Positions 1 through 6,625 of a DNA stretch of 14,094 nt are shown one piece after another; the first letter of the stretch is position 1; the number at the start of each line of letters is the position of its first letter. A program made the translations under genes and the position numbers. The stretch is from DATGEP01 sp035310125 (lineage in GTDB: Bacteria > Chloroflexota > Ktedonobacteria > Ktedonobacterales > JADMIN01): assembly GCA_035310125.1 (NCBI GenBank), contig DATGEP010000393.1:1-14094 (forward strand), read 5' to 3'. The notes under the pieces are model-generated. The model worked only from the letters and a program-made list of their open reading frames with translations. It did not search any database and was not told the DNA's origin.

Positions 1-380
1 CCTATCGCATGCGGGCGCACGCTGAGAACGCGCAGCGCGTCGCCACGTTCCTTAGCGAGCATCCTGCCGTTGAGGCGGTTCACTATCCGGGGCTGGCGGC
101 GCACCCCGGCCACGACATCGCCGCCCGGCAGATGGCGCTGCCGGGCGGCATGCTGTCGTTTCAGGTGCGCGGCAACCGCGAACGGGCGCTGGCGGTGGCA
201 GCGAAGGTGCGGATCTTCACGCGCGCGACGAGCCTGGGCGGGCCGGAAAGCCTCATCGAGCACCGCGCCTCGATGGAGGGGCCGCGGACGCGGACGCCGG
301 AGAATCTGCTGCGCCTTTCCATCGGCCTGGAGCATCCCGACGACTTGATCGAGGATCTGGCGCGGGCGCTGGAAGCGTAG
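1..380 (+). CDS. Cys/Met-metabolism PLP-dependent enzyme (cystathionine gamma-synthase/lyase type), C-terminal part
   Basis: The reading frame is open from the left edge (frame of base 3), so the start lies outside the window and only about 125 C-terminal residues are seen. They match the small domain of Cys/Met-metabolism PLP enzymes (cystathionine gamma-synthase, cystathionine beta/gamma-lyase, methionine gamma-lyase). Visible family motifs are MRAHAENAQRVA, then VEAVHYPGL, then ATSLGGPESLIEHRASM, then LLRLSIGLEHPDDLIEDL near the end. These enzymes carry out beta/gamma elimination or replacement on sulfur amino acids in the cytoplasm. The PLP-binding lysine is upstream of the window, so the exact reaction cannot be decided. 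The usual PxSMTH segment is replaced by RASMEGP, a variant that I recall from some family members. Confidence 0.87.
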   Translation, partial: YRMRAHAENAQRVATFLSEHPAVEAVHYPGLAAHPGHDIAARQMALPGGMLSFQVRGNRERALAVAAKVRIFTRATSLGGPESLIEHRASMEGPRTRTPENLLRLSIGLEHPDDLIEDLARALEA

Positions 381-703
381 GAAGAGGAACGCCGGGCGCG
401 GGGCAGCGTCAGCGCTGCTGGGGCACAATCATGAAGCTATGAAACGGCCAAATCTGAAACGGTGATGGTGACGTCGGAATCCCCGCCTGCTGGAACGCTG
501 CTTCGAGCCGATCATGGAAGTAGGCCGCATAGGCCTCCTGCTGAGGCACGCCGCCGCCCGCTCGAAACACATCCTCCACCCGACCGATCTGCGCGATAGT
601 TGCCGGCATCACCTATGTGGCGATGTGCAGGTGGTGTATATGCGCGCTACAGTCTATGTGCAGGCGCAACGGGGGTTTCGGCGCCTGAACAGGAGAATGA
701 GCA
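381..703. other. Gap between the PLP enzyme and the peroxiredoxin-like gene
   Basis: These 323 bases hold no gene I can assign with confidence. The minus strand has a 66-67 codon open frame (409-612), listed separately. The plus strand before 704 ends in the ribosome binding site of the peroxiredoxin-like gene (AGGAG at about 690). I found no convincing -35/-10 pair, although TGTATATG near 634-641 is A+T-rich for this neighbourhood. Confidence 0.5.
409..612 (-). CDS. Possible small hypothetical protein (67 aa)
   Basis: This short open frame starts GTG-ATG at 612 and stops TGA at 409-411. The product is weakly amphipathic: an N-terminal segment MPATIAQIGRVEDVF, an alanine/glutamine-rich middle and a hydrophobic tail FQIWPFHSFMIVPQQR. 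I recognise no domain. There is no clear Shine-Dalgarno sequence upstream of 612. It lies antisense within the gap before the peroxiredoxin-like gene. It may be a real small gene, a remnant, or chance; its chief support is that it fills an otherwise empty stretch. Confidence 0.25.
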   Translation of the reverse strand: MMPATIAQIGRVEDVFRAGGGVPQQEAYAAYFHDRLEAAFQQAGIPTSPSPFQIWPFHSFMIVPQQR

Positions 704-1273
704 ATGCGCGCGGACATCGTCCCAGGCGGGAAATTTCCCGATTACGAGCTGACCGACCACACACGGACCCGGCGGCGCCTCAGCGAGCTACAGGGCATTG
801 ACCCGATGATCCTGATCCTCTCGCGCGGGCACTTCTGTCCGAAGGACCACCAGCAGCATCTGGAGCTGGCCGCGTTCCACTCGAAGATCGCCGTCGCGTA
901 CACGCAGATCGTCACCATCGCGACGGATAACATTCTCGAGATCAACGAGTTCCGCGATGCCGTCGGAGCGCAGTGGACATTTCTCTCGGATGCGGGGCGC
1001 AAAGTGCAGAAAGACCTAGATATCCAGGAGTACACCGACCCGCACCATGACCCGATGATTCCGCATACCCTCGTGCTGGAGCCGGGCCTCGTCATCTACA
1101 AGGTGTACAACGGCTACTGGTTCTGGGGCCGGCCCTCGACGGCGGAGCTTTGGCAGGATCTACGCGAGGTGACGCGCAGGGCGCGCCCCGATTGGGACCT
1201 CGCCGCGCCGGGTATGCGCGAGAGCTGGGAGAGCGACAAGAAGCTGCACTTCCCGTATGGGAGAGAGCACTGA
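704..1273 (+). CDS. Peroxiredoxin-like (AhpC/TSA, thioredoxin-fold) protein with a single cysteine
   Basis: The 189-aa product fits the AhpC/TSA family of thiol peroxidases, which reduce H2O2 and organic peroxides in the cytoplasm. Seen: an N-terminal PGGKFPDYEL strand typical of redoxins; the strand-loop MILILSRGHFCPKDHQQHLEL around Cys45; a second fold strand QIVTIATDN (69-76); WTFLSDAGRKVQKDL (91-105); and IPHTLVLEPGLVIYKVYNGYWFWG with the expected cis-proline (119-142). Cys45 is the only cysteine. The canonical PxxxTxxC motif is not conserved; the local pattern is RGxFCP, closer to AhpC/TSA proteins with RGxWCPxC, here missing the second cysteine. If active it would be a 1-Cys enzyme. The start is chosen by AGGAG about 9 bases upstream of ATG. 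It converges on the MFS gene. Confidence 0.8.
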   Translation: MRADIVPGGKFPDYELTDHTRTRRRLSELQGIDPMILILSRGHFCPKDHQQHLELAAFHSKIAVAYTQIVTIATDNILEINEFRDAVGAQWTFLSDAGRKVQKDLDIQEYTDPHHDPMIPHTLVLEPGLVIYKVYNGYWFWGRPSTAELWQDLREVTRRARPDWDLAAPGMRESWESDKKLHFPYGREH

Positions 1274-1316
1274 TGCGGGCTGTGTTGGGCGCTATGGCGG
1301 ATGGACCGCTGGCCCG

Positions 1317-2921
1317 TTAAGCGGCTTTCCCGTGCGCTCGATTGGGAAGCCGGAGACCAGCGCCTTCCACGAGCGCGGCGGCACAGGCTGAGCTGGCGAC
1401 CGCTAGCACGGCGCAAGCCAGCATGACTGTGCGGAAGCCCGCCACGTATGACTCGCCGAGCGCCCGTTGCAGCGCCACGCGCGCCGGGCCGGTGACGCTC
1501 GCGGGGATGCGCGCGGCGGCAAGCTGTGTGCGCTGCGCGTCCAAAGCGTGGCGCACCGCTGGGGCAAGATGCAGCGCCGCGAGGTGGCTATCCAGCGCGA
1601 GGTTGAAGGCGGCAAGGATGACAATGCCAAACACGGCGATGGAGAGCAGCCCGGCGGTCCGCGAGACAGCGTTGTTGATGCCGGAGGCGATACCCGCGTG
1701 CTGCTGGCTCACGGCGCCCATTACCGCCGTCGTCAGTGGCGCGACGGTGACGGCCATGCCAAGGCCCAGCACGACCACCGCCGGGAAGAACGTCAACCAG
1801 TAGTTGCCGCCAATGCCCGGTACAGCGAAGAGCGCGAGTCCGGCGGCGGCGATGAGGGGGCCAATGACCAGCGGCAGTTTCGCGCCGTAGCGCGCTACCA
1901 ATCCACCAGACCAGCGCGAGAGCAGGAACATCAGCAGGATAAACGGCAGAAAGGCGGCGCCCGCGGCAGCCGGGGGATAGCCCTGTACCTGGATGAGATT
2001 GAACGGGAAGAAGAATGTGGCGGCGCTGAGGGCCGCGTAGAGCAGCAGCGTCAGCAGATTGGCGCCGCTGAATGTGCGCGACTGAAAGACGGGCAGTGGC
2101 ATCATCGGCGCGGCACTCCGCCGCTCCACCAGCACGAAGGCCGCCAGGAGCGCGACGCCAAGCAGTATCGTCGCCAGCACGAGCGGATCGCCCAGACTCC
2201 GCGCAGAGGAGGTAATCAGGCCGAAGACGAGGGCGCCGAGGCCAAGGGTCGCAAGGAGCGCCCCCGGCCAGTCGAGCCGCTGCGCGGTTTCGTCGCGGCT
2301 CTCGGGCACATGGGTGAGCGTGATCGCCAGGACGGCGACCGCCAGCGGCACATTGATGAAGAAGACCCAGCGCCAGGAGGCCGCCTGGACGAGCCAGCCG
2401 CCAAGCACCGGACCGAGCGCCGTGGTGATCGAGGTGAAGCCGGACCACGTACCGATGGCGCGCCCGCGCTGATCGGCGCTGAAGCTGGCGCTGATGATGG
2501 CCAGGCTGCCCGGTGTCAACAGTGCGCCGCCGACGCCCTGCACCGCGCGCGCGATGATGAGCGTGACGATCCCCGGTGCGAGGCCGCACGCTACTGAGGC
2601 AACCGTGAAGAGGGCGACGCCCACCGTGAAGACACGACGGCGTCCGAAGCGGTCGCCCAGTGATCCGCCGACGAGAATGAGGGCGGCGAGGAAGAGCGCG
2701 TATGCCTCGACCACCCATTGCACACCAGCCACCGTGGCGTGCAGCTCCTGCTGCAGCACTGGCAAGGCTACATTGACGACCGTGCCGTCAATGAAGACCA
2801 TGCTCGATCCCAAGATCGTTGCGGCAAGCACCCACGGGCCGGTCTGCCTCACGGCACACATGGTTTCGGGCGCCGCGCGACAGGTGCTCGTTTGGCATGG
2901 AGAAGACGCGGGCGTCAACAT
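1317..2921 (-). CDS. MFS drug efflux transporter, DHA2 (EmrB/QacA) family
   Basis: This roughly 530-aa integral membrane protein probably spans the membrane 14 times and exports drugs or toxic metabolites using the proton gradient. Seen: the DHA2 first-helix motif MVFIDGTVVNVALP (41-54), motif A GGSLGDRFGRRR in the loop after TM2 (85-96), RAVQGVGGALLTPGSLAII (125-143), antiporter motif C GPVLGGWLV (170-178) and WRWVFFINVPLA (183-194). The length is normal for 14-TM DHA2 exporters. The start is uncertain: ATG at 2921 has only a weak GTGAG-like ribosome site, and Met21 (2861) lies closer to TM1 but has none. It begins 42 bases after the DUF2630 stop and is probably co-transcribed with zf-UBP and DUF2630. 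The substrate cannot be read from sequence. Confidence 0.93.
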   Translation of the reverse strand: MLTPASSPCQTSTCRAAPETMCAVRQTGPWVLAATILGSSMVFIDGTVVNVALPVLQQELHATVAGVQWVVEAYALFLAALILVGGSLGDRFGRRRVFTVGVALFTVASVACGLAPGIVTLIIARAVQGVGGALLTPGSLAIISASFSADQRGRAIGTWSGFTSITTALGPVLGGWLVQAASWRWVFFINVPLAVAVLAITLTHVPESRDETAQRLDWPGALLATLGLGALVFGLITSSARSLGDPLVLATILLGVALLAAFVLVERRSAAPMMPLPVFQSRTFSGANLLTLLLYAALSAATFFFPFNLIQVQGYPPAAAGAAFLPFILLMFLLSRWSGGLVARYGAKLPLVIGPLIAAAGLALFAVPGIGGNYWLTFFPAVVVLGLGMAVTVAPLTTAVMGAVSQQHAGIASGINNAVSRTAGLLSIAVFGIVILAAFNLALDSHLAALHLAPAVRHALDAQRTQLAAARIPASVTGPARVALQRALGESYVAGFRTVMLACAVLAVASSACAAALVEGAGLRLPNRAHGKAA

Positions 2922-2963
2922 CGCTCACTGCTCATTTGTCTGCCCACAGACGCCAGCAGCGGA

Positions 2964-3206
2964 TCACTGCTGATAGTGTTCGACCGTGCTGGCGCCACGT
3001 ACCTTCGCCTCGTTGGGGTCTTCGCCGAACTCGCGGCGGGCGCGGCGCTGGCGCAACAGGTCCCAGCACTGGTCGAGCTGGACTTGCAGGCTCTTGAGTC
3101 GCGCGTCGTTGTCTTCGTCCAGACCGCCGTGCTCGCCGGCTTTCAGCAGCGTATGCTCCTCGTCAACCAGCTTCGTAATGGTGTGGATTATCTCACCGTC
3201 GTTCAT
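2964..3206 (-). CDS. DUF2630 family protein (80 aa)
   Basis: This small acidic helical protein matches the DUF2630 family, which is found mainly in Actinobacteria and Chloroflexi and whose function is unknown. Family features seen are MNDGEIIHTITKLVDEEH (1-18), GGLDEDNDARLKSLQVQLDQ (27-46), CWDLLRQRRARREFG (47-61) and the C-terminal DPNEAKVRGASTVEHY. The pattern suggests two long helices that could form a hairpin or coiled coil. The start is Met at 3206 rather than 3227 because GGAGG sits 5-9 bases upstream of it and the family begins with MND(E). It lies 22 bases after the zf-UBP gene and 42 bases before the MFS gene, so it is likely the middle gene of a three-gene operon. Confidence 0.88.
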   Translation of the reverse strand: MNDGEIIHTITKLVDEEHTLLKAGEHGGLDEDNDARLKSLQVQLDQCWDLLRQRRARREFGEDPNEAKVRGASTVEHYQQ

Positions 3207-3228
3207 CGGTTCCTCCCATGTGCGCACA

Positions 3229-3486
3229 TCAAACCATCATCTCGTCTACGTAGCACCAGCGCCAGCTCTCGCCTGGCTGAGCCGATTGCATGATCGGATG
3301 CTGTGTGTCATGGAAGTGGCGCGTCGCGTGTTTGTTCTTTGACGAGTCACAACAGCCGACGTGGCCGCATTCCAGGCACATGCGCAGGTGTACCCAGGTG
3401 TCGCCGGTCTTGAGGCAGTCCTCGCACCCGTTGGCACTGGGCGTCACTTGATGGATGTGATCGAGATGTGTACAGGCGCTTGCCAT
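3229..3486 (-). CDS. UBP-type zinc-finger protein (zf-UBP, 85 aa)
   Basis: A stand-alone zf-UBP (ubiquitin-hydrolase-type) zinc finger fills almost the whole protein. Zinc ligands seen in order: C5/H7 (ACTHLDH), C21xxC24, C37xxC40 (MCLECGHVGC), C45, then histidines H53, H57 and H63 in NKHATRHFHDTQHPI, followed by WRWCYVDEMM. In eukaryotes this fold binds the free C-terminus of ubiquitin; bacterial single-domain versions are of unknown function and may bind another peptide C-terminus. The start is Met at 3486, with AAGGAGGTCGGT immediately upstream; a longer open frame to 3597 lacks such a site. It is the first gene of a probable operon with DUF2630 (22-base gap) and the MFS exporter. Confidence 0.92.
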   Translation of the reverse strand: MASACTHLDHIHQVTPSANGCEDCLKTGDTWVHLRMCLECGHVGCCDSSKNKHATRHFHDTQHPIMQSAQPGESWRWCYVDEMMV

Positions 3487-3688
3487 ACCGACCTCCTTCG
3501 CGCGGATGCGACCGCCAGGGGATTTGCCGGAGCCGCGCTCGATAGAACGCATGCGCGGCAAGCGGGCGGTGGCGCATCGTAGATGGCTGCGAGCCAATTC
3601 TGAAGATCATACGATGTGCACAAGGGGACACGCCACCCCCTATCCACAGTCTAGCCGGATGGATAGGTGTAACTCTGGCGGCGAGGCG

Positions 3689-4066
3689 CTAGCGCCCGGC
3701 CGTCGCGGTGATCTTCGACGCCAGCGCCGGCATATGCTCATCCGGGCCGGGCGCCTCATACCACCGGTGGCTCCAATCCTGGATTGCCTCGATGACCGGC
3801 GCCAAATCGCGTCCCTTTTCGGTCAGGCAGTATTCCACCCGCACCGGCACCTCGGCAAACACCTGCCGTGTAATGATGCCCTCGGCCTCCAGCTCCTTGA
3901 GCCGCTCGGAGAGCACGCGGTCGGCGACGACTTGCAGCTCGTCAGCCAGCGCATTGAAGCGGAGTGGCCCATTTAACAAAAGCTGCAGAATCAAGCCTGT
4001 CCAGCGCTTACCCAGAATCTCTACCGCATGTTGATAGCGTACGCAAATATGTTCACTGTAGCGCAT
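3689..4066 (-). CDS. HxlR family winged-helix transcriptional regulator
   Basis: The 125-aa protein is a typical HxlR/YodB-type dimeric winged-helix regulator. Seen: N-terminal Cys8 in RYSEHICVRYQHAVEILGKRW (the usual CP pair is CV here), LLNGPLRFNALADELQVVADRVLSERL with the recognition helix, then ELEAEGIITR, EVPVRVEYCLTEKGRDL and a C-terminal dimer helix ending DWSHRWYE. In HodA/YodB/HypR relatives the N-terminal cysteine senses quinones, aldehydes or disulfide stress; whether it does so here is inference. The start is Met at 4066, chosen because GGGAGG lies 7 bases upstream; the next ATG (4081) sits on that site itself. It is divergent from doxX and probably controls it and itself. Confidence 0.95.
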   Translation of the reverse strand: MRYSEHICVRYQHAVEILGKRWTGLILQLLLNGPLRFNALADELQVVADRVLSERLKELEAEGIITRQVFAEVPVRVEYCLTEKGRDLAPVIEAIQDWSHRWYEAPGPDEHMPALASKITATAGR

Positions 4067-4165
4067 CGGTGCGCCTCCCATTCTTTCGGCCCGCGATGCA
4101 CTCCTTGCCCGTTCGCCGCCGTTCGCCAGTCGCGGTGTGGCTCAACACACTGCTATTTCCCTCTC

Positions 4166-4194
4166 ATACTATCACACGGAAAGGTGCTTGACAA
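4166..4194 (-). promoter_or_regulatory. Candidate promoter of the HxlR gene
   Basis: Read on the minus strand, TTGTCA (complement of 4189-4194) and TAGTAT (complement of 4166-4171) are separated by exactly 17 bases, a good sigma70-type match. The -35 box overlaps that of the divergent doxX promoter. The -10 contains the half-site ACTATC (4168-4173), an inverted copy of GATAGT on the doxX side, which suggests autoregulation. Confidence 0.55.
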
Positions 4195-4216
4195 ATAAAA
4201 GTTACTAATCTATAGT
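4188..4216 (+). promoter_or_regulatory. Candidate promoter of the doxX gene
   Basis: A perfect -35 TTGACA (4188-4193) is followed after 17 bases by -10 TATAGT (4211-4216), which is the best sigma70-type promoter in the window. Transcription would start near 4223, about 60 bases before the GTG start of doxX. The stretch is much richer in A+T than its surroundings. Confidence 0.75.
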
Positions 4217-4229
4217 TACTATTGATAGT
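4200..4229. promoter_or_regulatory. Operator-like repeats in the hxlR-doxX intergenic region
   Basis: AGTTACTA occurs twice (4200-4207 and 4214-4221, 14 bases apart). An inverted repeat ACTAT-TG-ATAGT covers 4218-4229, and a second one, ACTA (4204-4207) with TAGT (4213-4216), brackets the spacer end and -10 box. TGATAGT (4223-4229) recurs inverted as ACTATCA at 4168-4174 over the hxlR -10. Related dyads are bound by HxlR-family dimers. Binding by the adjacent HxlR protein would block both promoters; this is inferred from position. Confidence 0.55.
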
Positions 4230-4283
4230 GAAAGTATGGCGGAGTATCCGCCGATATGGTTGATCTAGAAAGAAGCTGCTGGC

Positions 4284-4808
4284 GTGTCTTTTGATCTGGC
4301 GTTACTGTTCCTACGTATCGCGGTTGGCCTCATTCTCGCGGCGCATGGATCGCAAAAACTTTTTGGTTGGTTTGGTGGTCGCGGGCTCGTGGCGGCGGCG
4401 GGAATGATAGAGAAGATGGGTTTCCGGCCGGGACGCTTGTGGGCGTTGATCGCCACGGGCAGTGAGTTCGGCGGCGGGCTGGCACTGGTGCTCGGCTTGC
4501 TGATGCCGCTGCCCGCGCTGGGCATCCTCGCCGCCATGCTCATCGCCGTCGGTAAGGCTCATTGGAAGAATGGCTTCTGGGGCAGCAAGGGCGGCTACGA
4601 ATATCCGCTGCTGCTGCTGATCCTGGCCGCAGTGCTCGGCCTCGCCGGTCCTGGGCGCTATTCACTGGACGCGCTGCTCGGCATCGCTCTGCCGGTTATG
4701 CCGGTCTTCTGGGGTGGTCTCATTGTGGCGTTGGTCGTCATTGGCGTGGGTCTCGCCGCGGGCCGCCGCCCGGAGCAACAGCCCGCTCCACGGCAGCACG
4801 CCGCCTAG
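4284..4808 (+). CDS. DoxX family membrane protein
   Basis: This 174-aa integral membrane protein of the DoxX family has four main hydrophobic segments, plus an extra C-terminal one. Seen: LALLFLRIAVGLILAAHGSQ with the family's HGxQKLFGWFGG signature (20-33), a G-rich second helix SEFGGGLALVLGLLMPLP, LGILAAMLIAVGKAHWKNGFW with conserved KxHWKNGFW, and GGYEYPLLLLILAAVLGLAGPGRYSLD, the typical GxxEYP and GPGxxSLD motifs. Relatives include MhqP/CatD-like proteins linked to quinone and thiol stress. The start is GTG at 4284 with AAGAAG about 9 bases upstream; no upstream in-frame ATG fits better. The divergent HxlR gene and shared operators suggest a redox- or electrophile-responsive unit. Confidence 0.93.
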   Translation: MSFDLALLFLRIAVGLILAAHGSQKLFGWFGGRGLVAAAGMIEKMGFRPGRLWALIATGSEFGGGLALVLGLLMPLPALGILAAMLIAVGKAHWKNGFWGSKGGYEYPLLLLILAAVLGLAGPGRYSLDALLGIALPVMPVFWGGLIVALVVIGVGLAAGRRPEQQPAPRQHAA

Positions 4809-4969
4809 TGCGTTGCGCGTTTGTCTTTCGCCCGTCGCTGGGCACTCGATAGCGAGGCTCCGGCGATGGGCGTTTCGCGCGCTCGAAGCCGCGGTTTTAG
4901 ACAGACCACCCTGGCAGCGCCTGAGCACTGCCGAAAAGCCGAGATAGGAATCGCCCAATTGGCCTGGAT

Positions 4970-4989
4970 TGTGCGCTTATTAGAGCACA
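4970..4989. promoter_or_regulatory. 20-bp imperfect palindrome upstream of the ParA-like gene
   Basis: The half TGTGCGCTTA (4970-4979) pairs with TTAGAGCACA (4980-4989) at 8 of 10 positions, with no spacer. It lies about 100 bases upstream of the ParA-like gene in a stretch (4809-5090) with no other gene I can support. The size and symmetry suit a dimeric regulator; nothing identifies the binder, and chance is possible. Confidence 0.3.
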
Positions 4990-5090
4990 GCGCGCTGGTC
5001 GCGTCATGCTCGCGTGCTCGCCGCCGCGCGTCTGCTGACACGCACACTCCACTCACCTGAGCATCCTAGAAGGCTGAGGCTTTACTTCAA

Positions 5091-5834
5091 ATGATGGATT
5101 GTTCCGCCAGCGCCCACCAGGCGCGCTGTGTCGCGCTGACACAGGAGCACCGCGGGCATGGTGTCAGTACTGCAGCGTATTACCTTGGCCGCGCGCTGGT
5201 TGCGCAGGGGCTGCGCGTGCTGCTGGTGGATGTCACGGGCCGCCACCAGCGGATCAGCGTCCTGATGGCGCGCGGCCCTGTGAAAAACCTCGTCCTCTGG
5301 GCTCCGGCCCTCGCGCGCCCGCAAGATGTGGCGCCCGCCCTCGATCAGGCGCGCCGCCAGACGGCGGGCCGAGCCGATGTCATCGTGCTCGATATTGATG
5401 CCGCGCTGCTGGAGCACGCTGGCGGCTTCGCGCTGGGGATAGAGTACGTCGTCGCCGTCACCGAGCAAACTGAGGCCGGGCAGGAGAGCGCCGACCACAT
5501 CGCCGAGCGCCTCCACGACGATGAGCCGCCACAGAGCCGTGTCGGCGTTGTTTTCAGCCGGGTGGATGCCGCCGGAGGTGAGCTGCCCGCACAGACGGCG
5601 GCCCGCCAACTGCCCGTCCTCGGCTCGTATCCCGCCGATTACCTGCTGGCCAGCGGCGAAGCCTACTCCCTCAAGGGTAGCGACGCTGCCTGGCCGCACG
5701 ACTCCTATCTTTACGCGCTGCGGCGCCTCGGTCAGCAGCTAAAGCGCATCGTTCCCCTCTGCCGCACCACAGGTCTCGTTAGCATGAGTCGGGTTCTGCC
5801 GCACGAGACGAACGGGCATGCCAAGCAACGGTAA
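5091..5834 (+). CDS. ParA/MinD-like P-loop protein with a degenerate Walker A motif
   Basis: The 247-aa product follows the SIMIBI (ParA/MinD) fold order. Position 19-27 is where the deviant Walker A (KGGxGKTT) belongs but reads EHRGHGVST, with both lysines replaced (His20, Val25). Next come the helix AAYYLGRALVAQGLRVLLVDV with the Walker A' aspartate D47, the Walker B-like strand DVIVLDID (96-103), VGVVFSRVD (151-159) in place of the usual VLNRVD base-binding strand, and a C-terminal YPADYLLASGEA segment like that of MinD. The ATPase lysines are missing, so hydrolysis is doubtful; it may be a nucleotide-binding scaffold or pseudoenzyme. The start (ATG-ATG) has no clear ribosome site. It ends 12 bases from the convergent HAD gene. 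The partner is unknown. Confidence 0.7.
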   Translation: MMDCSASAHQARCVALTQEHRGHGVSTAAYYLGRALVAQGLRVLLVDVTGRHQRISVLMARGPVKNLVLWAPALARPQDVAPALDQARRQTAGRADVIVLDIDAALLEHAGGFALGIEYVVAVTEQTEAGQESADHIAERLHDDEPPQSRVGVVFSRVDAAGGELPAQTAARQLPVLGSYPADYLLASGEAYSLKGSDAAWPHDSYLYALRRLGQQLKRIVPLCRTTGLVSMSRVLPHETNGHAKQR

Positions 5835-5846
5835 GATGCGAGCGCT

Positions 5847-6518
5847 TTACACCTCCGCGCGGATGATCTGCTCCGCCGCGTCGCGCACATCCGCTGCCTC
5901 GATGTCGGGGCGCGGCATCAGGGGGTCGAACGGCATGCCGGGCCGTGCCACATATACCGCCGCGCACCCAGCTTTCAGCGCGCCCGCCACATCCCAGGCA
6001 TGGCATGCGATCAAGCGGATATCGCCGATGCCAACGCCGAGGCGCTGCGCCGCCATGCGATAGGGTTCCGGCGCCGGCTTGAGCCGCCGCACCTCATCCG
6101 CCGACAGCACTGCCTCGAAGGCATCGCGAATGCCCGCGTGTGTAAGCTGCGCTTCGGCTACCCGGTGTGTCGAGTTCGTCAGCGCCGCCAGTCGCAGCCC
6201 GGCCCCACGCAGCCGGTTCAAGCCATCGCGCACATCCGCATGCGGCTGGAGCTGGCGCATCCCACCAAGAATGCGCCGCCGCTCCTCCGGCACCACCTCC
6301 ACGCCGCGTTTGGCGGCAGTGATCGCCAGCGCCGCCGCGCCAATCGCCGTGAAATCGGCATACTCTGCCAGGAGCGTTGTCACCAACGCCGTCTGCAACA
6401 CCTGAGCGAACCACTCGCGGCGAGCGGCGGCATCGCCGAAGGCCGCCGTGAACAGCGGGTCCAACCCTGAAAGGTCGAGCAGCGTCTCATTGACATCGAA
6501 GACACAGATACGCTTCAT
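5847..6518 (-). CDS. HAD superfamily hydrolase, haloacid dehalogenase type II
   Basis: The 223-aa length and all four HAD motifs fit the L-2-haloacid dehalogenase group. Motif I is VFDVNETLLD with nucleophile Asp8. A helical cap includes ALVTTLLAEYADFTAIGAAAL (44-64). Motif II is LTNST (113-117), and motif III is Lys147 in RRLKPAPEPYRMAAQRLGV. Motif IV is ACHAWDVAGALKAGC with Asp176. Classical enzymes have SSNAWD in motif IV; the ACHAWD form is common in uncharacterised members, so the substrate may not be a haloacid. The enzyme would be cytoplasmic and hydrolyse a C-halogen or phosphoester bond through an aspartyl intermediate. ATG at 6518 has GGAAAGAG somewhat far upstream. Its C-terminus faces the ParA-like gene. 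Confidence 0.92.
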   Translation of the reverse strand: MKRICVFDVNETLLDLSGLDPLFTAAFGDAAARREWFAQVLQTALVTTLLAEYADFTAIGAAALAITAAKRGVEVVPEERRRILGGMRQLQPHADVRDGLNRLRGAGLRLAALTNSTHRVAEAQLTHAGIRDAFEAVLSADEVRRLKPAPEPYRMAAQRLGVGIGDIRLIACHAWDVAGALKAGCAAVYVARPGMPFDPLMPRPDIEAADVRDAAEQIIRAEV

Positions 6519-6564
6519 GGTCGTCGGCTCTTTCCATTGGGCATCGCATCGCGGCCCCCCATGT

Positions 6565-6591
6565 CCCTCCTCGCTGGCGGGGAGAGGAGGG
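6565..6591 (-). terminator. Hairpin between the YHS-protein gene and the HAD gene
   Basis: CCCTCCTC (6565-6572) pairs perfectly with GAGGAGGG (6584-6591) around an 11-base loop. It lies just after the stop of the YHS gene on the minus strand and could end its transcript. There is no following T-run, so an intrinsic terminator is not certain; it could also be a small dispersed palindrome. Confidence 0.4.
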
Positions 6592-6625
6592 CATAGGGCG
6601 CTGATCTGGCGATGACTGATCCGGC

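Noticed and set aside
1467..2718. Long open frames in other frames within the MFS gene, on both strands
   Set aside because: Their products are Arg/Gly/His-rich low-complexity sequences, typical shadows of a G+C-rich membrane-protein gene.
5082..5699. A 205-codon minus-strand frame opposite the ParA-like gene
   Set aside because: It has no domain, whereas the plus-strand frame preserves the ParA/MinD fold order, so the latter is preferred.
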